A program made the position numbers and the translations under genes. Under the pieces are notes generated by a model that ran no database searches, was not told the origin of the DNA, and worked only from the letters and a program-made list of their open reading frames with translations. From Microbacterium hominis NBRC 15708 (GTDB lineage Bacteria > Actinomycetota > Actinomycetes > Actinomycetales > Microbacteriaceae), in contig NZ_BCWI01000002.1 of NCBI RefSeq assembly GCF_001592125.1, forward strand, positions 124,001 through 188,000: DNA of 64,000 nt, in the 5' to 3' direction. Positions 40,826-49,498 of this stretch are shown piece by piece. The number at the start of each line of letters is the position of its first letter. Within the stretch, counting starts at the first letter, position 1.

Positions 40826-41971
40826 ATGACCGATCCCTCGTTGCCGATGAAGACCGCCGTGATCATCGAAGATGATCCCGACATCCGCCACCTCATCGTC
40901 GAGGTGCTGGAAGCGGCGGGCTTCTCGACCGTCTCGGTCGGCAACGGCATCGACGGCGTGCGCGCCGTGCTCTCCTACCAGCCGCTCGTCACGACGCTGG
41001 ACGTCAACATGCCCGGCATCGACGGATTCGAGGCGGCGCGACGCATCCGGGCGCAGAGCGACACCTTCATCATCATGATCACGGGCTTGGAAGAGGAAGC
41101 CGACGTCGTCGTGGGGCTCGGGTCGGGGGCCGACGACTACATCGTCAAGCCCTTCCGCCCGCGCGAGCTGCGCGCCCGCATCGACTCCCTGCTGCGCCGA
41201 CCGCGTGCGACGATGACGAACGCCCCGCAGCAGGCGGCGCCGCGCCAGGAGGTCGCGGGCCCCTCCTTCCCCGGCGCGCGTCCCGGTCAGCGCGTGCCCG
41301 ACTACGGGATGCCGTCGGCTCCCGCCGCGGGCTACGGCTATCCCGGCCAAGCGGCGCCCGCGGGATGGCCCGGGGTCGCGTCGCCGACCGGCGCTCCCGA
41401 CGCCCAGCCGGGGCCATGGCCCACCGTCGAGCCGGTCGCCGACCCGCCCTACAGCTTCGACGAGGTCCGCCACACGGGGGCTCCCGCGGCGGCGGGCCAG
41501 CCCGCGGCATCCGCGCCGGCGGCACCGCCCGCGCCGGCGCAGCCGATCGTCGTCCCCTCCACCGTGGGGCCGCAGGTGCCCGGCACCGAGCTGGCCGCGC
41601 CGGGCGGCCCCGGCGCGGTCGTCGCGTTCACGGGACCCGGCTGGGTCGCGCACCGCGATCTCGCCGTCAACCCGGAACAGCGCGTCGCGGCGATCAACGG
41701 TCAGGAGCTCGTCCTGACGCGGACGGAGTTCGACCTGCTGGCGACGCTGATGGAGTCCAAGCGTCGAGTGCGCAGCAAGGCCGATCTGACTCTCGTGCTG
41801 CGCGGCGAGTCGTACGTGACGAGCTACTTCGTCGGCGAAGCCGACAAGCGCGCCATCGAAGCCCACATGACGAACCTCCGCCGCAAGCTCGGCGACAACC
41901 CGGCGAACCCGCGTTACATCGAGACCGTCCGCGGCGTCGGCTACCGGCTCACCTCGGAGCACGCCGCCTGA
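40826..41971 (+). CDS. OmpR-type response regulator with long disordered linker
   Basis: 381 aa; OmpR-family proteins are usually about 230. Receiver domain 8-125 with Asp59 (TTLDVNMPGIDG) and Lys108 (DDYIVKPFRP). Residues about 130-270 form a Pro/Ala/Gly/Tyr-rich linker. The C-terminal winged helix is at about 285-378 (LVLTRTEFDLLATLMES ... AIEAHMTNLRRKLGDNPANP, YIETVRGVGYRL). ATG at 40826 after GGAGAA; ATGs at 40808 and 40847 are alternatives. No kinase is adjacent. Convergent with the GT2 gene 24 bp away. Confidence 0.85.
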   Translation: MTDPSLPMKTAVIIEDDPDIRHLIVEVLEAAGFSTVSVGNGIDGVRAVLSYQPLVTTLDVNMPGIDGFEAARRIRAQSDTFIIMITGLEEEADVVVGLGSGADDYIVKPFRPRELRARIDSLLRRPRATMTNAPQQAAPRQEVAGPSFPGARPGQRVPDYGMPSAPAAGYGYPGQAAPAGWPGVASPTGAPDAQPGPWPTVEPVADPPYSFDEVRHTGAPAAAGQPAASAPAAPPAPAQPIVVPSTVGPQVPGTELAAPGGPGAVVAFTGPGWVAHRDLAVNPEQRVAAINGQELVLTRTEFDLLATLMESKRRVRSKADLTLVLRGESYVTSYFVGEADKRAIEAHMTNLRRKLGDNPANPRYIETVRGVGYRLTSEHAA

Positions 41972-41995
41972 TCCGGCCCGGCGCGGCGCCGGTCG

Positions 41996-43531
41996 TCAGA
42001 CCTTGAAGCCCTGGTGCCGGCGGAACAGCTTGAACGACATGAGCACGGTCTGGATGACCGTGACGACACCGACGATCGGCCAGCCCACCCACAGGATGGC
42101 GGACTGCGCCACCGGGTCGAGCATGTTCCAGATGACCGCGACGGCGATCGCGACGATCGCGAGCATGATGAACGGCACCCAGTGCCCGATGCTGCCGCCG
42201 CCGCGCTCCGCACGCGCCTGCATCGCCCAGTTGTCGACCTTCTTGCGCGAGAGGAACCGCGTCCACGAGCGCAGGAAGTGGCTGATGCGGATCCACATGA
42301 ACACCTCGGCCGGGACGATGAGCCCGGCGAACATGAGGTCTCGCGAATCGCATGCCTCCATCGTGCGCGCGACGCGCAGGTTCAGCATGGTCGCGATCAC
42401 GGGCGGGATGAGCCACCACGGCGAGAAGACGAAGGCGTTGATCGACAGGGAGGCGATCAGCAGGGTCAGGAAGGCGACGCGCACGAACAGGTTGGTGAGC
42501 ATCGAGAAGTTCTCGAACCACCGCAGGCGCAGGTTCGGGTGGAACGGCTGCCCCTTCGTGTCGCCGCGCTGACCGGGCCACATGAGCTCGATCGCGCCGT
42601 ACGTCCACTTCACCTGCTGGGCGTCGTAGCCCTTCAGCGTCGTCATGCCGCCGACATCCGCGCGGGCGAACGGGCTGATCTTGGTGAGGTAGCCGGCGCT
42701 CTTGATCTGCAGCGACAGGAGCGAGTCCTCGACCTCGCTGTCCTTGACCCAGGGCGAGTTCTGGTGGTTCGCCTTCATCACGTCGCGCAGCGCCGTCGTC
42801 GAGAAGATCGAGAACTGCCCGCCCAGCACGGCCATGTTGCGCCCGCGCAGGAGGTTCTGGAGGTTGAAGGCGGCGAACTGCGTGCGCTGGCCGGCGATCA
42901 GGAACTTGGCGACCAGCCCCTGGATGGGCTTGTCGTCGATCGAGTAGATCGCCGAGATGCCGCCGATACGCGAGTCCGAGACCGCCTCGCTCTCGAGGAA
43001 CTCGACCGCGCGACGGTCCGCGATCGTGTCGCCGTCGACACCGAGGAGGTAGTCGTAGCCCTCGACGAGCGCATAGCCGTAGTTGAGCGCCCCGACCTTC
43101 TTGTCGGGGTTCTTGCCGATGTCGTGCACGAACACCTCGGTGAACTGCTCCCCGAGTTCGGTCGAGATCTCGTGCGGTCCGCTGAACTCCGACGCGATCT
43201 TGACGGTGGCGTCGGAGGTGTTGTTGACGACGACGTGGATGACGTCGGGAACGCGACTCTGTCCGAGGAGGGAACGGATCACGTCCGCGATCGACTCCTC
43301 CTCGTTGTACGCGGGCACGACGCACCCGATCGTCGAGCGGTGGACCGTCGTGTGCTCGAGGACCGAGGCGAAGTCGTCGAGGTCGGGGATCGCGAGATCG
43401 GCCGGATGCGCCGACGCGTCCGGCGCCGGGAACGCGAACGGGTTCGCCGGGGGCGCCGGCGGCGTGGCGAACGGCGCAGCGGTGAACTGCGGTTCGGCTG
43501 CCTGCCGTCCGGTGTCAAAGGGCGTGCTCAC
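41996..43531 (-). CDS. Processive GT2 polysaccharide synthase
   Basis: 511 aa. A Pro/Ala-rich N-terminal tail (1-60), then a GT-A domain with CVVPAYNEEESIADVI, DXD at Asp166/Asp168 (LLGVDGDTIADR), Glu268-Asp269 (VKDSEVEDSLLSL) and a Q(305)QVKW motif, the position of QxxRW in cellulose and hyaluronan synthases. At least four C-terminal helices (about 340-385 and 440-500). It should make and extrude a beta-linked homopolymer; the sugar is unknown. It is the last gene of a lipoprotein-lipoprotein-synthase unit. Confidence 0.85.
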   Translation of the reverse strand: MSTPFDTGRQAAEPQFTAAPFATPPAPPANPFAFPAPDASAHPADLAIPDLDDFASVLEHTTVHRSTIGCVVPAYNEEESIADVIRSLLGQSRVPDVIHVVVNNTSDATVKIASEFSGPHEISTELGEQFTEVFVHDIGKNPDKKVGALNYGYALVEGYDYLLGVDGDTIADRRAVEFLESEAVSDSRIGGISAIYSIDDKPIQGLVAKFLIAGQRTQFAAFNLQNLLRGRNMAVLGGQFSIFSTTALRDVMKANHQNSPWVKDSEVEDSLLSLQIKSAGYLTKISPFARADVGGMTTLKGYDAQQVKWTYGAIELMWPGQRGDTKGQPFHPNLRLRWFENFSMLTNLFVRVAFLTLLIASLSINAFVFSPWWLIPPVIATMLNLRVARTMEACDSRDLMFAGLIVPAEVFMWIRISHFLRSWTRFLSRKKVDNWAMQARAERGGGSIGHWVPFIMLAIVAIAVAVIWNMLDPVAQSAILWVGWPIVGVVTVIQTVLMSFKLFRRHQGFKV

Positions 43532-43564
43532 GATAGATACCTCGTGTCTGCTGTGCTGAACAGA

Positions 43565-44296
43565 CTATTGAGTGGAAGCGGTCGGAGAGAAGATGGCGAC
43601 CGGCAGAACCTGATAGACGGTCTGCTGCGCGAAGCTCGAGTCGGTGTTGGCGGTGCCTTCCACCCACACCTGGAGCGCGAACTGCAGCGTGATCCCGTAG
43701 GTGTCCGCGGGAAGCTGATGGATCGTGGTGGTGGGCACGAGCAGCCCACCCTGGTAGCTGTTGAGCAGCAGACCGCGGTCGGAGCGCAGCGTGTCGGTCG
43801 GCACGAGCGTGCGCGGGTCGGCCGAGAACTGGAACGGCGACATCATCTGCTGCTGTCCGATCGTGGACTGCGACACCTGCGAGGTGACGCTGATCATCGA
43901 CAGGTAGACCCGGCGCTTCTGCGTGAGGACGGCCTTCTCGTCGACGCGGTGGTCGTACACGTTGACGGCGAACCCGAAGGTCTTGTCGTTGTCGGGCGCC
44001 CACTCCTGCGTGCGCTTGGGGTCGGCCGCCCACACGTCGAGGCGCACCTCGAGGCCGTCGGCGACGTCGGTGGACAGCGACACCGACCCGTCGTAGGTGA
44101 AGGCGGAGTCGAACGGCATCGAGACCGCGGCCGACGCCGACGGGCGCGGTTCGGGCGTGGCGACGACGTTCTGCTGGAGACCGTTGAAGGCGCTCGCGAT
44201 CTGAGTGCAACCGGTCAGCGAGGTCAGCACGACGAGTCCGGCCGCGACGGTGCCGACGGCGCGGAGCCGGGCGGGGCGGAGGGGGGCGGGAGGCAT
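43565..44296 (-). CDS. Lipoprotein of the synthase unit (second)
   Basis: 243 aa. Lipobox LTSLTGC after a hydrophobic core. The mature part has beta-type segments, including SVSLSTDVADGLEVRLDVW, VYLSMISVTSQV and TYGITLQFALQVWVEG. It shares architecture with the lipoprotein at 44386 (NYWSTLRMD region; VYLQRASMTAIP; TIQFDYDFLVQT). Family unknown; likely an extracytoplasmic partner of the synthase. The start may be ATG 44296 or GTG 44305; TAACGT lies close by, so a leaderless start is possible. Confidence 0.72.
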   Translation of the reverse strand: MPPAPLRPARLRAVGTVAAGLVVLTSLTGCTQIASAFNGLQQNVVATPEPRPSASAAVSMPFDSAFTYDGSVSLSTDVADGLEVRLDVWAADPKRTQEWAPDNDKTFGFAVNVYDHRVDEKAVLTQKRRVYLSMISVTSQVSQSTIGQQQMMSPFQFSADPRTLVPTDTLRSDRGLLLNSYQGGLLVPTTTIHQLPADTYGITLQFALQVWVEGTANTDSSFAQQTVYQVLPVAIFSPTASTQ

Positions 44297-44385
44297 GATC
44301 GACACGTTATCTTCTGGGCGCTCCGCCGCCCGCGGAACTGGGGAAACCTCGACGCGGTCTTTACCCGATCTTGAGGAAGGGGCGG

Positions 44386-45036
44386 TCAGCCGCCGGTCTG
44401 GGCCGCGATGGCGATCGTGAGCGTGTCGCTGGCGGTCTGCTTCGCGAACTCCGTCGACGTGGGCGTGGTCTGCACGAGGAAGTCGTAGTCGAACTGGATC
44501 GTCACGTAGGTCGCCTCGGCGGGGACAGCGCCGACGTTGAAGGTGTTCGAGTAGCTGTAGGGCGAGAGCACGAGATAGCCGGGCGACACGGTCGACTGGT
44601 CGACCTGCGCGTCCAGCGGCGCGAAGGTCTCCGTCGCGTTCGCGGGGATCGCCGTCATCGACGCGCGCTGGAGGTAGACCTTCTGCCCGTCGTTCGGGGT
44701 GATCGTCGTGACCATCGAGAGGCTGATCGGCTTGACGGCCGTGGCGGTCCAGCGGTCCATGCGCAGCGTCGACCAGTAGTTCACGGTGGCCGAGACCGCC
44801 CCCGCGGTCAGGGTGCGCTGCGTCGAACCTCCGGACAGGTCGTTCGAGACGGGCGGCGCGACGGGCGCGGCCGAGGTCGCCGGCGGGGCGGCAGGTGTGG
44901 TTCCCGTGGCCCACGGCGCGGGTCCGCAGCCCGACAGCGGCAGCGCGACCGCGACGATCCCGATGGCGGCGAGGCGGAGCATGCGATGACGCGCCGACAC
45001 TGCTGTGCGGGCGGCGCCCCTCCCGGCTCGTCCCAT
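44386..45036 (-). CDS. Lipoprotein of the synthase unit (first)
   Basis: 216 aa. Basic n-region, then a lipobox ALPLSGC. An Ala/Pro/Thr linker is followed by a beta-rich domain (SATVNYWSTLRMDRWTATAV, VYLQRASMTAIPANATETF, TYVTIQFDYDFLVQTTPTS). It resembles the lipoprotein at 43565. ATG at 45036 with GAAGGGGACC upstream. First gene of the minus-strand unit, divergent from the LPXTG gene at 45242. Confidence 0.72.
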   Translation of the reverse strand: MGRAGRGAARTAVSARHRMLRLAAIGIVAVALPLSGCGPAPWATGTTPAAPPATSAAPVAPPVSNDLSGGSTQRTLTAGAVSATVNYWSTLRMDRWTATAVKPISLSMVTTITPNDGQKVYLQRASMTAIPANATETFAPLDAQVDQSTVSPGYLVLSPYSYSNTFNVGAVPAEATYVTIQFDYDFLVQTTPTSTEFAKQTASDTLTIAIAAQTGG

Positions 45037-45241
45037 CCGTCAGGTCCCCTTCACGTCGCGAAACATTTACATATCGGAAACCGCGAGAGTTTGCAATCCG
45101 ACAGACCCCTAGGCAATACTCGGGAGAGCATCAGCTACACCATACCGCTTCATTCTCATCCCCCCCATCTGCAACAAGACCGGATATACGGAACGAGCGG
45201 ATCATCAGGTACCCCCAGACCGGATTCGAAAGCAGGCTCTC

Positions 45242-45760
45242 ATGAAGCATCGATTCACCAAGGCGGTGGCCTCGGCCGCCGTCGCCGCAGCGCTCGTCTT
45301 CGCGGCGCCCGCCATGGCTCAGGCCTACACGCCGGGCGGCACCGTCGACGTCGTCTCGGACGCGCCCTTCACGGTGTCGGGAGACACCTACACGTTCTCG
45401 GGATTCGAGGCGGGCGCCACCGTCACGTTCACCCTGACCGGCGAGAACGCGGCCGCGGGCTCCCTCGCGATCGCCAAGTTCGCCGTGTCGTCGACCTCCA
45501 CGACGAAGACGGCCAGCTCGTCGGGCGTCGCGGCGGTCACCGTCACGCTCCCCGCCGAGGCCAGCGGCAGCTACACCCTGTCGGCCACCGGTGCCCTGAC
45601 GCCCGCGAGCGCGGGTGGGAGCGGCACGCTGCCGTCCACCGGTGGCGACAGCGAGTCGCTGCTCGGCATCTGGGTCGGTGGCGGGGCACTCGTCCTCGCC
45701 GGCGCGACGATCGCCGTGGCCGCCACGGTCCGCCGCGGCCGCCAGGAGACCAGCGCCTGA
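45242..45760 (+). CDS. LPXTG wall-anchored surface protein (second paralog)
   Basis: 172 aa. Signal peptide to about AQAYT; Ig-like domain (TYTFSGFEAGATVTFTLTGE, EASGSYTLSATGAL); LPSTGGDSE sorting motif, GGGALVLAGATIAVAA helix and RRGRQ tail. The C-terminal half is almost the same as in the protein at 39124. The 205-bp gap upstream (45037-45241) is AT-rich and divergent; no SD fits perfectly and no riboswitch is recognised. A strong terminator follows. Confidence 0.85.
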   Translation: MKHRFTKAVASAAVAAALVFAAPAMAQAYTPGGTVDVVSDAPFTVSGDTYTFSGFEAGATVTFTLTGENAAAGSLAIAKFAVSSTSTTKTASSSGVAAVTVTLPAEASGSYTLSATGALTPASAGGSGTLPSTGGDSESLLGIWVGGGALVLAGATIAVAATVRRGRQETSA

Positions 45761-45772
45761 CACGCACCACGC

Positions 45773-45816
45773 AACGAGAGAGCCTCCCCGGTCACGGCCG
45801 GGGAGGCTCTCTCGTT
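45773..45816 (+). terminator. Strong hairpin terminator after the second LPXTG gene
   Basis: Perfect 19-bp stem (45773-45791 with 45798-45816) with a 6-nt loop, ending CTCGTTGT. It lies between convergent genes and could work both ways. Confidence 0.85.
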
Positions 45817-45851
45817 GTCGGGACGCCCGTGTCGCGGCATCCGCAGCGCGC

Positions 45852-46703
45852 TCAGCGCACGACGGCGGTGACGCTCGTGAGCCGCGACAGCACCTCCTGG
45901 CTGATCGAGCCGAGCAGGAAGCGCGCGAGCGCACCGCGCCCGTGCGTGCCCACGACGGCGAGGCGCGCGGTCATCGCGCGCGATCCGATGACCCGCGAGG
46001 GATACCCGCGCTCGACCACCCGCTCCACGACGAGGTCGGGGAAGTCGACGGCGAGACCGGCGAGGGCGACCGCCTGCATCTCCTCCGTCGCGGCCTGCAT
46101 GTTGGCGAGGTACATCTCGGGGTACACCGCGAGTCCGTTGCGCGGGGCCTCCAGCGGCGTCCACACGCTCACCGCCGTCAGCGACTCGCCCAGCCGATCG
46201 GCCTCGCGGGCCGCGAAGCGCAGCGCGTGCTCCGAGACGGGCGAGCCGTCGATGCCGACCACGACGCCCGAGCGCCCCACCAGCTCCACGTCGGGGACGA
46301 CGACGACCGGGCACGCGGCACCGGCGGCGATGCGGATGCCGTGAGCTCCCCGCGCCGGACCCGCGCCCGGCCCGCGGTAATCGCTGCCGATCACGAGAAG
46401 CGCCGCCTCCGCGCTGGCGTCGATCAGCCGCGAGACGGGGTCGCCGGCCTCCGCGCGGCAGACCACCGGGATCCCGGCATCCCGCACCGGCTCGGCGAGG
46501 CGCTCCAGCAACGTCTCCGTCGCCGCGACGGCCTGCTCGAGCACCGCCGCTTCACCGACGGTGCCGAGCACGCCGCCGACCACCGAGAGGAGCTCGATCC
46601 GCTGACTTCCCGGAGGCGCCGCCTGAGCCCGCTGCACTGCCCAGCGCACCGCGCGAACGGCGACGGGCGCACCCGTCACGGCTACAACGATCGAGTCGAC
46701 CAT
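45852..46703 (-). CDS. Universal stress protein (two UspA domains)
   Basis: 283 aa, tandem UspA domains (about 4-140 and 148-283). The second keeps the ATP-binding GTHGRGALARFLLGS; the first has GSDYRGPGAGPARGAHG in its place. Members bind ATP and act in stress physiology. ATG at 46703 after GAGGGATG. An open frame continues upstream to 47393 but that is shadow of the next gene. Confidence 0.85.
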   Translation of the reverse strand: MVDSIVVAVTGAPVAVRAVRWAVQRAQAAPPGSQRIELLSVVGGVLGTVGEAAVLEQAVAATETLLERLAEPVRDAGIPVVCRAEAGDPVSRLIDASAEAALLVIGSDYRGPGAGPARGAHGIRIAAGAACPVVVVPDVELVGRSGVVVGIDGSPVSEHALRFAAREADRLGESLTAVSVWTPLEAPRNGLAVYPEMYLANMQAATEEMQAVALAGLAVDFPDLVVERVVERGYPSRVIGSRAMTARLAVVGTHGRGALARFLLGSISQEVLSRLTSVTAVVR

Positions 46704-46760
46704 GATCTCATCCCTCCGTCGGGATCGGCGTAGCAGAACCCTACGCCGGACGGCACGAGA

Positions 46761-46776
46761 CCCGCGCGGGCGCGGG
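46761..46776. terminator. GC-rich hairpin between the EEP and Usp genes
   Basis: CCCGCGC (46761-46767) and GCGCGGG (46770-46776) in the gap beyond the EEP-family gene's stop. Short stem, no U-tract. Confidence 0.35.
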
Positions 46777-46789
46777 CCGTGACTAACCC

Positions 46790-47479
46790 TCAGGACGACG
46801 CGGTCGGCAACGCGGTCGGCTCGGCCGTGATGAGGATCGGCAGGTGGTCGCTGCGTCCCTGCGGCAGCGTCGTGATCGTGTCGATGTGGAAGCCGACACT
46901 CGTCGCGAAGTCGTAGTGTCCGCGGAAGAACTTGTACCGCGTGTAGGTGCGCGCATCGCTCAGGGTCAGCTCGTATCCCGACTCGCGGACGTGCTGGCCC
47001 AGGTTCTCCTTGAACACGGGGTAGTTGTAGTCGCCGACCATGAGGATCGGCAGGTCGGGCCCCAGGCTCGTGAGCTCCTCGAGCGCCGCCTGGATCTGCT
47101 TGCGCCGCAGCGCGTTCAGCGCGGTCAGGGGTGCGGCGTGGAAGCTCGCGACGATCAGCTCGCGACCGAGATCGATGTCGTGCAGGCGCACCGCCAGCAT
47201 CCGCTCCTCCGCAGGCTTGAGCACGCGGTCGTGGAGCGACTTCTTCAGCGCGAGCGAGCGCACCTCCCGGGCGGCGAAGCTGTTGCGGCGGTAGTAGAGG
47301 GCCAGCCCCAGACGGTTGCGCGCCGTCGCCTCGGCGAGGTGGAGATCGCCGATCTCCACCGGAAGGTCGCCCGAGACCGCCTCCTGCAGGCACAGGATGT
47401 CGGCGCCCGTCGTCTCCACGAGCGCGTCGAGCTCGCCGATCGCCTTGTGCTTGTTGAGGTTGTACGAGATGACCTTCAT
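46790..47479 (-). CDS. Endonuclease/exonuclease/phosphatase (EEP) family protein
   Basis: 229 aa, the size of a bare EEP domain. Motifs: MKVISYNLNKH, ILCLQEAVSG (metal-binding Glu), SFHAAPLTAL, MVGDYNYPVF and GRSDHLPIL. Family members cut phosphodiesters or phosphoesters in DNA, sphingomyelin or phosphoinositides; the substrate here is unknown. No signal peptide, so it is cytoplasmic. ATG at 47479. Confidence 0.82.
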   Translation of the reverse strand: MKVISYNLNKHKAIGELDALVETTGADILCLQEAVSGDLPVEIGDLHLAEATARNRLGLALYYRRNSFAAREVRSLALKKSLHDRVLKPAEERMLAVRLHDIDLGRELIVASFHAAPLTALNALRRKQIQAALEELTSLGPDLPILMVGDYNYPVFKENLGQHVRESGYELTLSDARTYTRYKFFRGHYDFATSVGFHIDTITTLPQGRSDHLPILITAEPTALPTASS

Positions 47480-47554
47480 CCCCCGCCTTCCGTCGCCATC
47501 AGCCTAGGCGCGCCTCTTAAGAATCCGCTCCGTCTTGACAACGCGGGCAGGCCG

Positions 47555-48415
47555 TCAGTCGGCGTCGAGGCGGCGGTGGGCGCGCGTCTGCTCGGCACGG
47601 GCCGCGAGCTGATCGTCGGCGGGGTAGCCCACCTCCGTCAGGGTGAGGCCGCGGGCCGCCAGCACCTTCACCTCGCTCGTGCGCACGCCCTCGTCGCGGA
47701 TCGCGGCGACGTCGGCGACCTCCAGGCGTCCCTCGCCGACGGCGGCGCACGCGCCGACGAGAGCGCGCACCATGCTGTGGCAGAAGGCGTCGGCCCGCAC
47801 CCGCGCGACCAGGATGCCGCGGTCATCGCGGTGCCATCCGAAGTCGAGCAGCGTGCGGATCGTCGTGGCGCCCTCGCGCCACTTGCAGTAGGCCGCGAAG
47901 TCGTGGAGGCCGATGAGGGAGCGGGCCGCGGCATCCATGGCCGCCACGTCGAGAGCGGCCTTGACGGTCGTCGTCCGCACCCTCTCCAGGGGGTCGTATC
48001 CGGATTCCCGGTCGGCGATGCGGTACTCGTAGCGTCGCCACACGGCGGAGAAGCGCGCGTCGAAGCCGTCGGCGGCGCGCGCGGTGCGCCGCAGCGCGAC
48101 GTCGGGGTACGGGCCCAGCACGCCGTTCACGCGGGCGGCGAGCGCCTCGGCCGTCGCCGCCCGGCTCTTCGCGAGGCGCTCCTGCTGGCCCGGTGTGAGG
48201 TCCAGATGCGCCACCTGTCCGGAGGCGTGGACGCCGGCATCCGTCCGCCCCGCGACGACCAGTTGGGGGTCGCCGCCGAGGACGCGCGCGATCGCGGCCT
48301 CGAGGGTGCCCTGCACGGTGCGCAGGCCCGGCTGACGCGCCCAGCCGCGGAAGGCCGTGCCGTCATAGGCGAGGTCGAGGCGCAGCCGCACGGGGGCCGT
48401 GTCGTCGTCGGTCAC
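47555..48415 (-). CDS. truA: tRNA pseudouridine(38-40) synthase
   Basis: 286 aa. Catalytic Asp59 in VAGRTDAGVHASGQVAHLD, preceded by LAYDGTAFRGWARQPG and followed by YRIADRE and HDFAAYCK; FCHSMVRALVGACAAVGEG near the C-terminus. It converts U38-U40 of tRNA anticodon stems to pseudouridine. In related genomes truA often follows rplQ; here about 4.3 kb with four genes lies between them. Confidence 0.95.
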   Translation of the reverse strand: MTDDDTAPVRLRLDLAYDGTAFRGWARQPGLRTVQGTLEAAIARVLGGDPQLVVAGRTDAGVHASGQVAHLDLTPGQQERLAKSRAATAEALAARVNGVLGPYPDVALRRTARAADGFDARFSAVWRRYEYRIADRESGYDPLERVRTTTVKAALDVAAMDAAARSLIGLHDFAAYCKWREGATTIRTLLDFGWHRDDRGILVARVRADAFCHSMVRALVGACAAVGEGRLEVADVAAIRDEGVRTSEVKVLAARGLTLTEVGYPADDQLAARAEQTRAHRRLDAD

Positions 48416-48427
48416 CGATCGACCCGC

Positions 48428-49324
48428 TCAGCCGAGAACCGCGTCGACCTCGGCGCGGACGGGCGGATTGGCTCCGGCACGCGAGACCGTGATGCCGGCG
48501 GTGACGGCAGCGCGACGCAGCGCCGCCCGGAACACGGCGGCGTCCTCGAACAGGGCGGGGTCGTCGAGGGCGCTCGAGACGAGGCTCGCCATGTAGGCGT
48601 CCCCCGCGCCGATCGTGTCGGCGACCGTGACCGGGAGCGCGTCGACCGCGGCGACGCCGCCGGGCCCGAGTCCGATGGCGCCGGATCCCCCGCGGGTCAT
48701 GACGACGATGCGCGGGCCGTGAGCGGCGATCTGGTGCAGGACGGCCTCGGCGTCCAGACCCGGGTAGAGCCACGCGGCGTCTTCGTCGCTGAGCTTGACG
48801 AGGTCCGCGGATGCCGCGGCCTGCGCGAACCGCGCGCGTGCCACCTCGTGACCGCCCACGAGGGCGGGACGGATGTTCGGGTCGAGCGTCACGAGCGACG
48901 TCCCGCTGTCGGCGGCGCGGCGCAGCACCTCCAGCACGGCGCTTCCCCCGGGCTCCAGGAACAGCGCGATCGAGCCCGTGTGCACGATGCGGACGTCGTC
49001 GGCGGCGAGCGCCGGCACGGCCCAGTCGATGGCGAACTCGTACTCCGCGGAACCGTCGGCGCGCAACCGGGCGCGCGCCGTGGAGGTCGCGGTATCCGTC
49101 CACGACGCCTCGTCCACGATCGCTCCCGACGCGGTGATCTGGGCGGCGATCCGCTCGCCGCGCGCATCCCGTCCGAGACGGGTGAGCAGGCGCACGCGGT
49201 GCCCCTGACGCGCCACGCCCACCGCGACGTTGGCGGGGCTGCCGCCCACCAGCTCACGGTCGCCGTCCGTCGTCTCCACGATGTCGATCAGGGCCTCGCC
49301 GATCACCAGCACATCCGCTTCCAT
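48428..49324 (-). CDS. PfkB-family sugar kinase (fructokinase-like)
   Basis: 298 aa. N-terminal LVIGEALIDIVE and GGSPANVAVGVARQG, C-terminal DTIGAGDAYMASLVS with the catalytic Asp: the two PfkB signatures. Phosphorylates a sugar, probably fructose (inference). ATG at 49324; it ends 12 nt before the truA start and may be co-transcribed with it. Confidence 0.88.
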   Translation of the reverse strand: MEADVLVIGEALIDIVETTDGDRELVGGSPANVAVGVARQGHRVRLLTRLGRDARGERIAAQITASGAIVDEASWTDTATSTARARLRADGSAEYEFAIDWAVPALAADDVRIVHTGSIALFLEPGGSAVLEVLRRAADSGTSLVTLDPNIRPALVGGHEVARARFAQAAASADLVKLSDEDAAWLYPGLDAEAVLHQIAAHGPRIVVMTRGGSGAIGLGPGGVAAVDALPVTVADTIGAGDAYMASLVSSALDDPALFEDAAVFRAALRRAAVTAGITVSRAGANPPVRAEVDAVLG

Positions 49325-49417
49325 GCCCCCAGTCTGGCAGGACGTCCGCGACCCGCGCGTCACCGGGCGGCCGTGCCTCCGCGACGCGCGCCTGGCGTGT
49401 CGCCGCGCGCCGGAACG

Positions 49418-49423
49418 TACACT
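49418..49423 (+). promoter_or_regulatory. -10 box of the acyltransferase gene
   Basis: TACACT; predicted leader of about 70 nt before the ATG at 49499. Confidence 0.45.
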
Positions 49424-49498
49424 GGAGAACCTGCGCGAGCCCGCCCCGTCCGGCCCCGCCGCGCCCGCGCTCTCCCCTCCGGAAACAGCCTCCCCGCC

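Noticed and set aside
45037..45241. Possible riboswitch (c-di-AMP or c-di-GMP type) upstream of the second LPXTG gene
   Set aside because: The segment is AT-rich and looks structured, but no conserved core of any riboswitch class could be matched by eye, so it was left as a promoter region.
46844..49498. Upstream extension of the acyltransferase frame making a 1539-residue protein
   Set aside because: It runs antisense through the EEP, truA and PfkB genes; the real start at 49499 begins with the conserved acyltransferase N-terminus and has its own -10 box.
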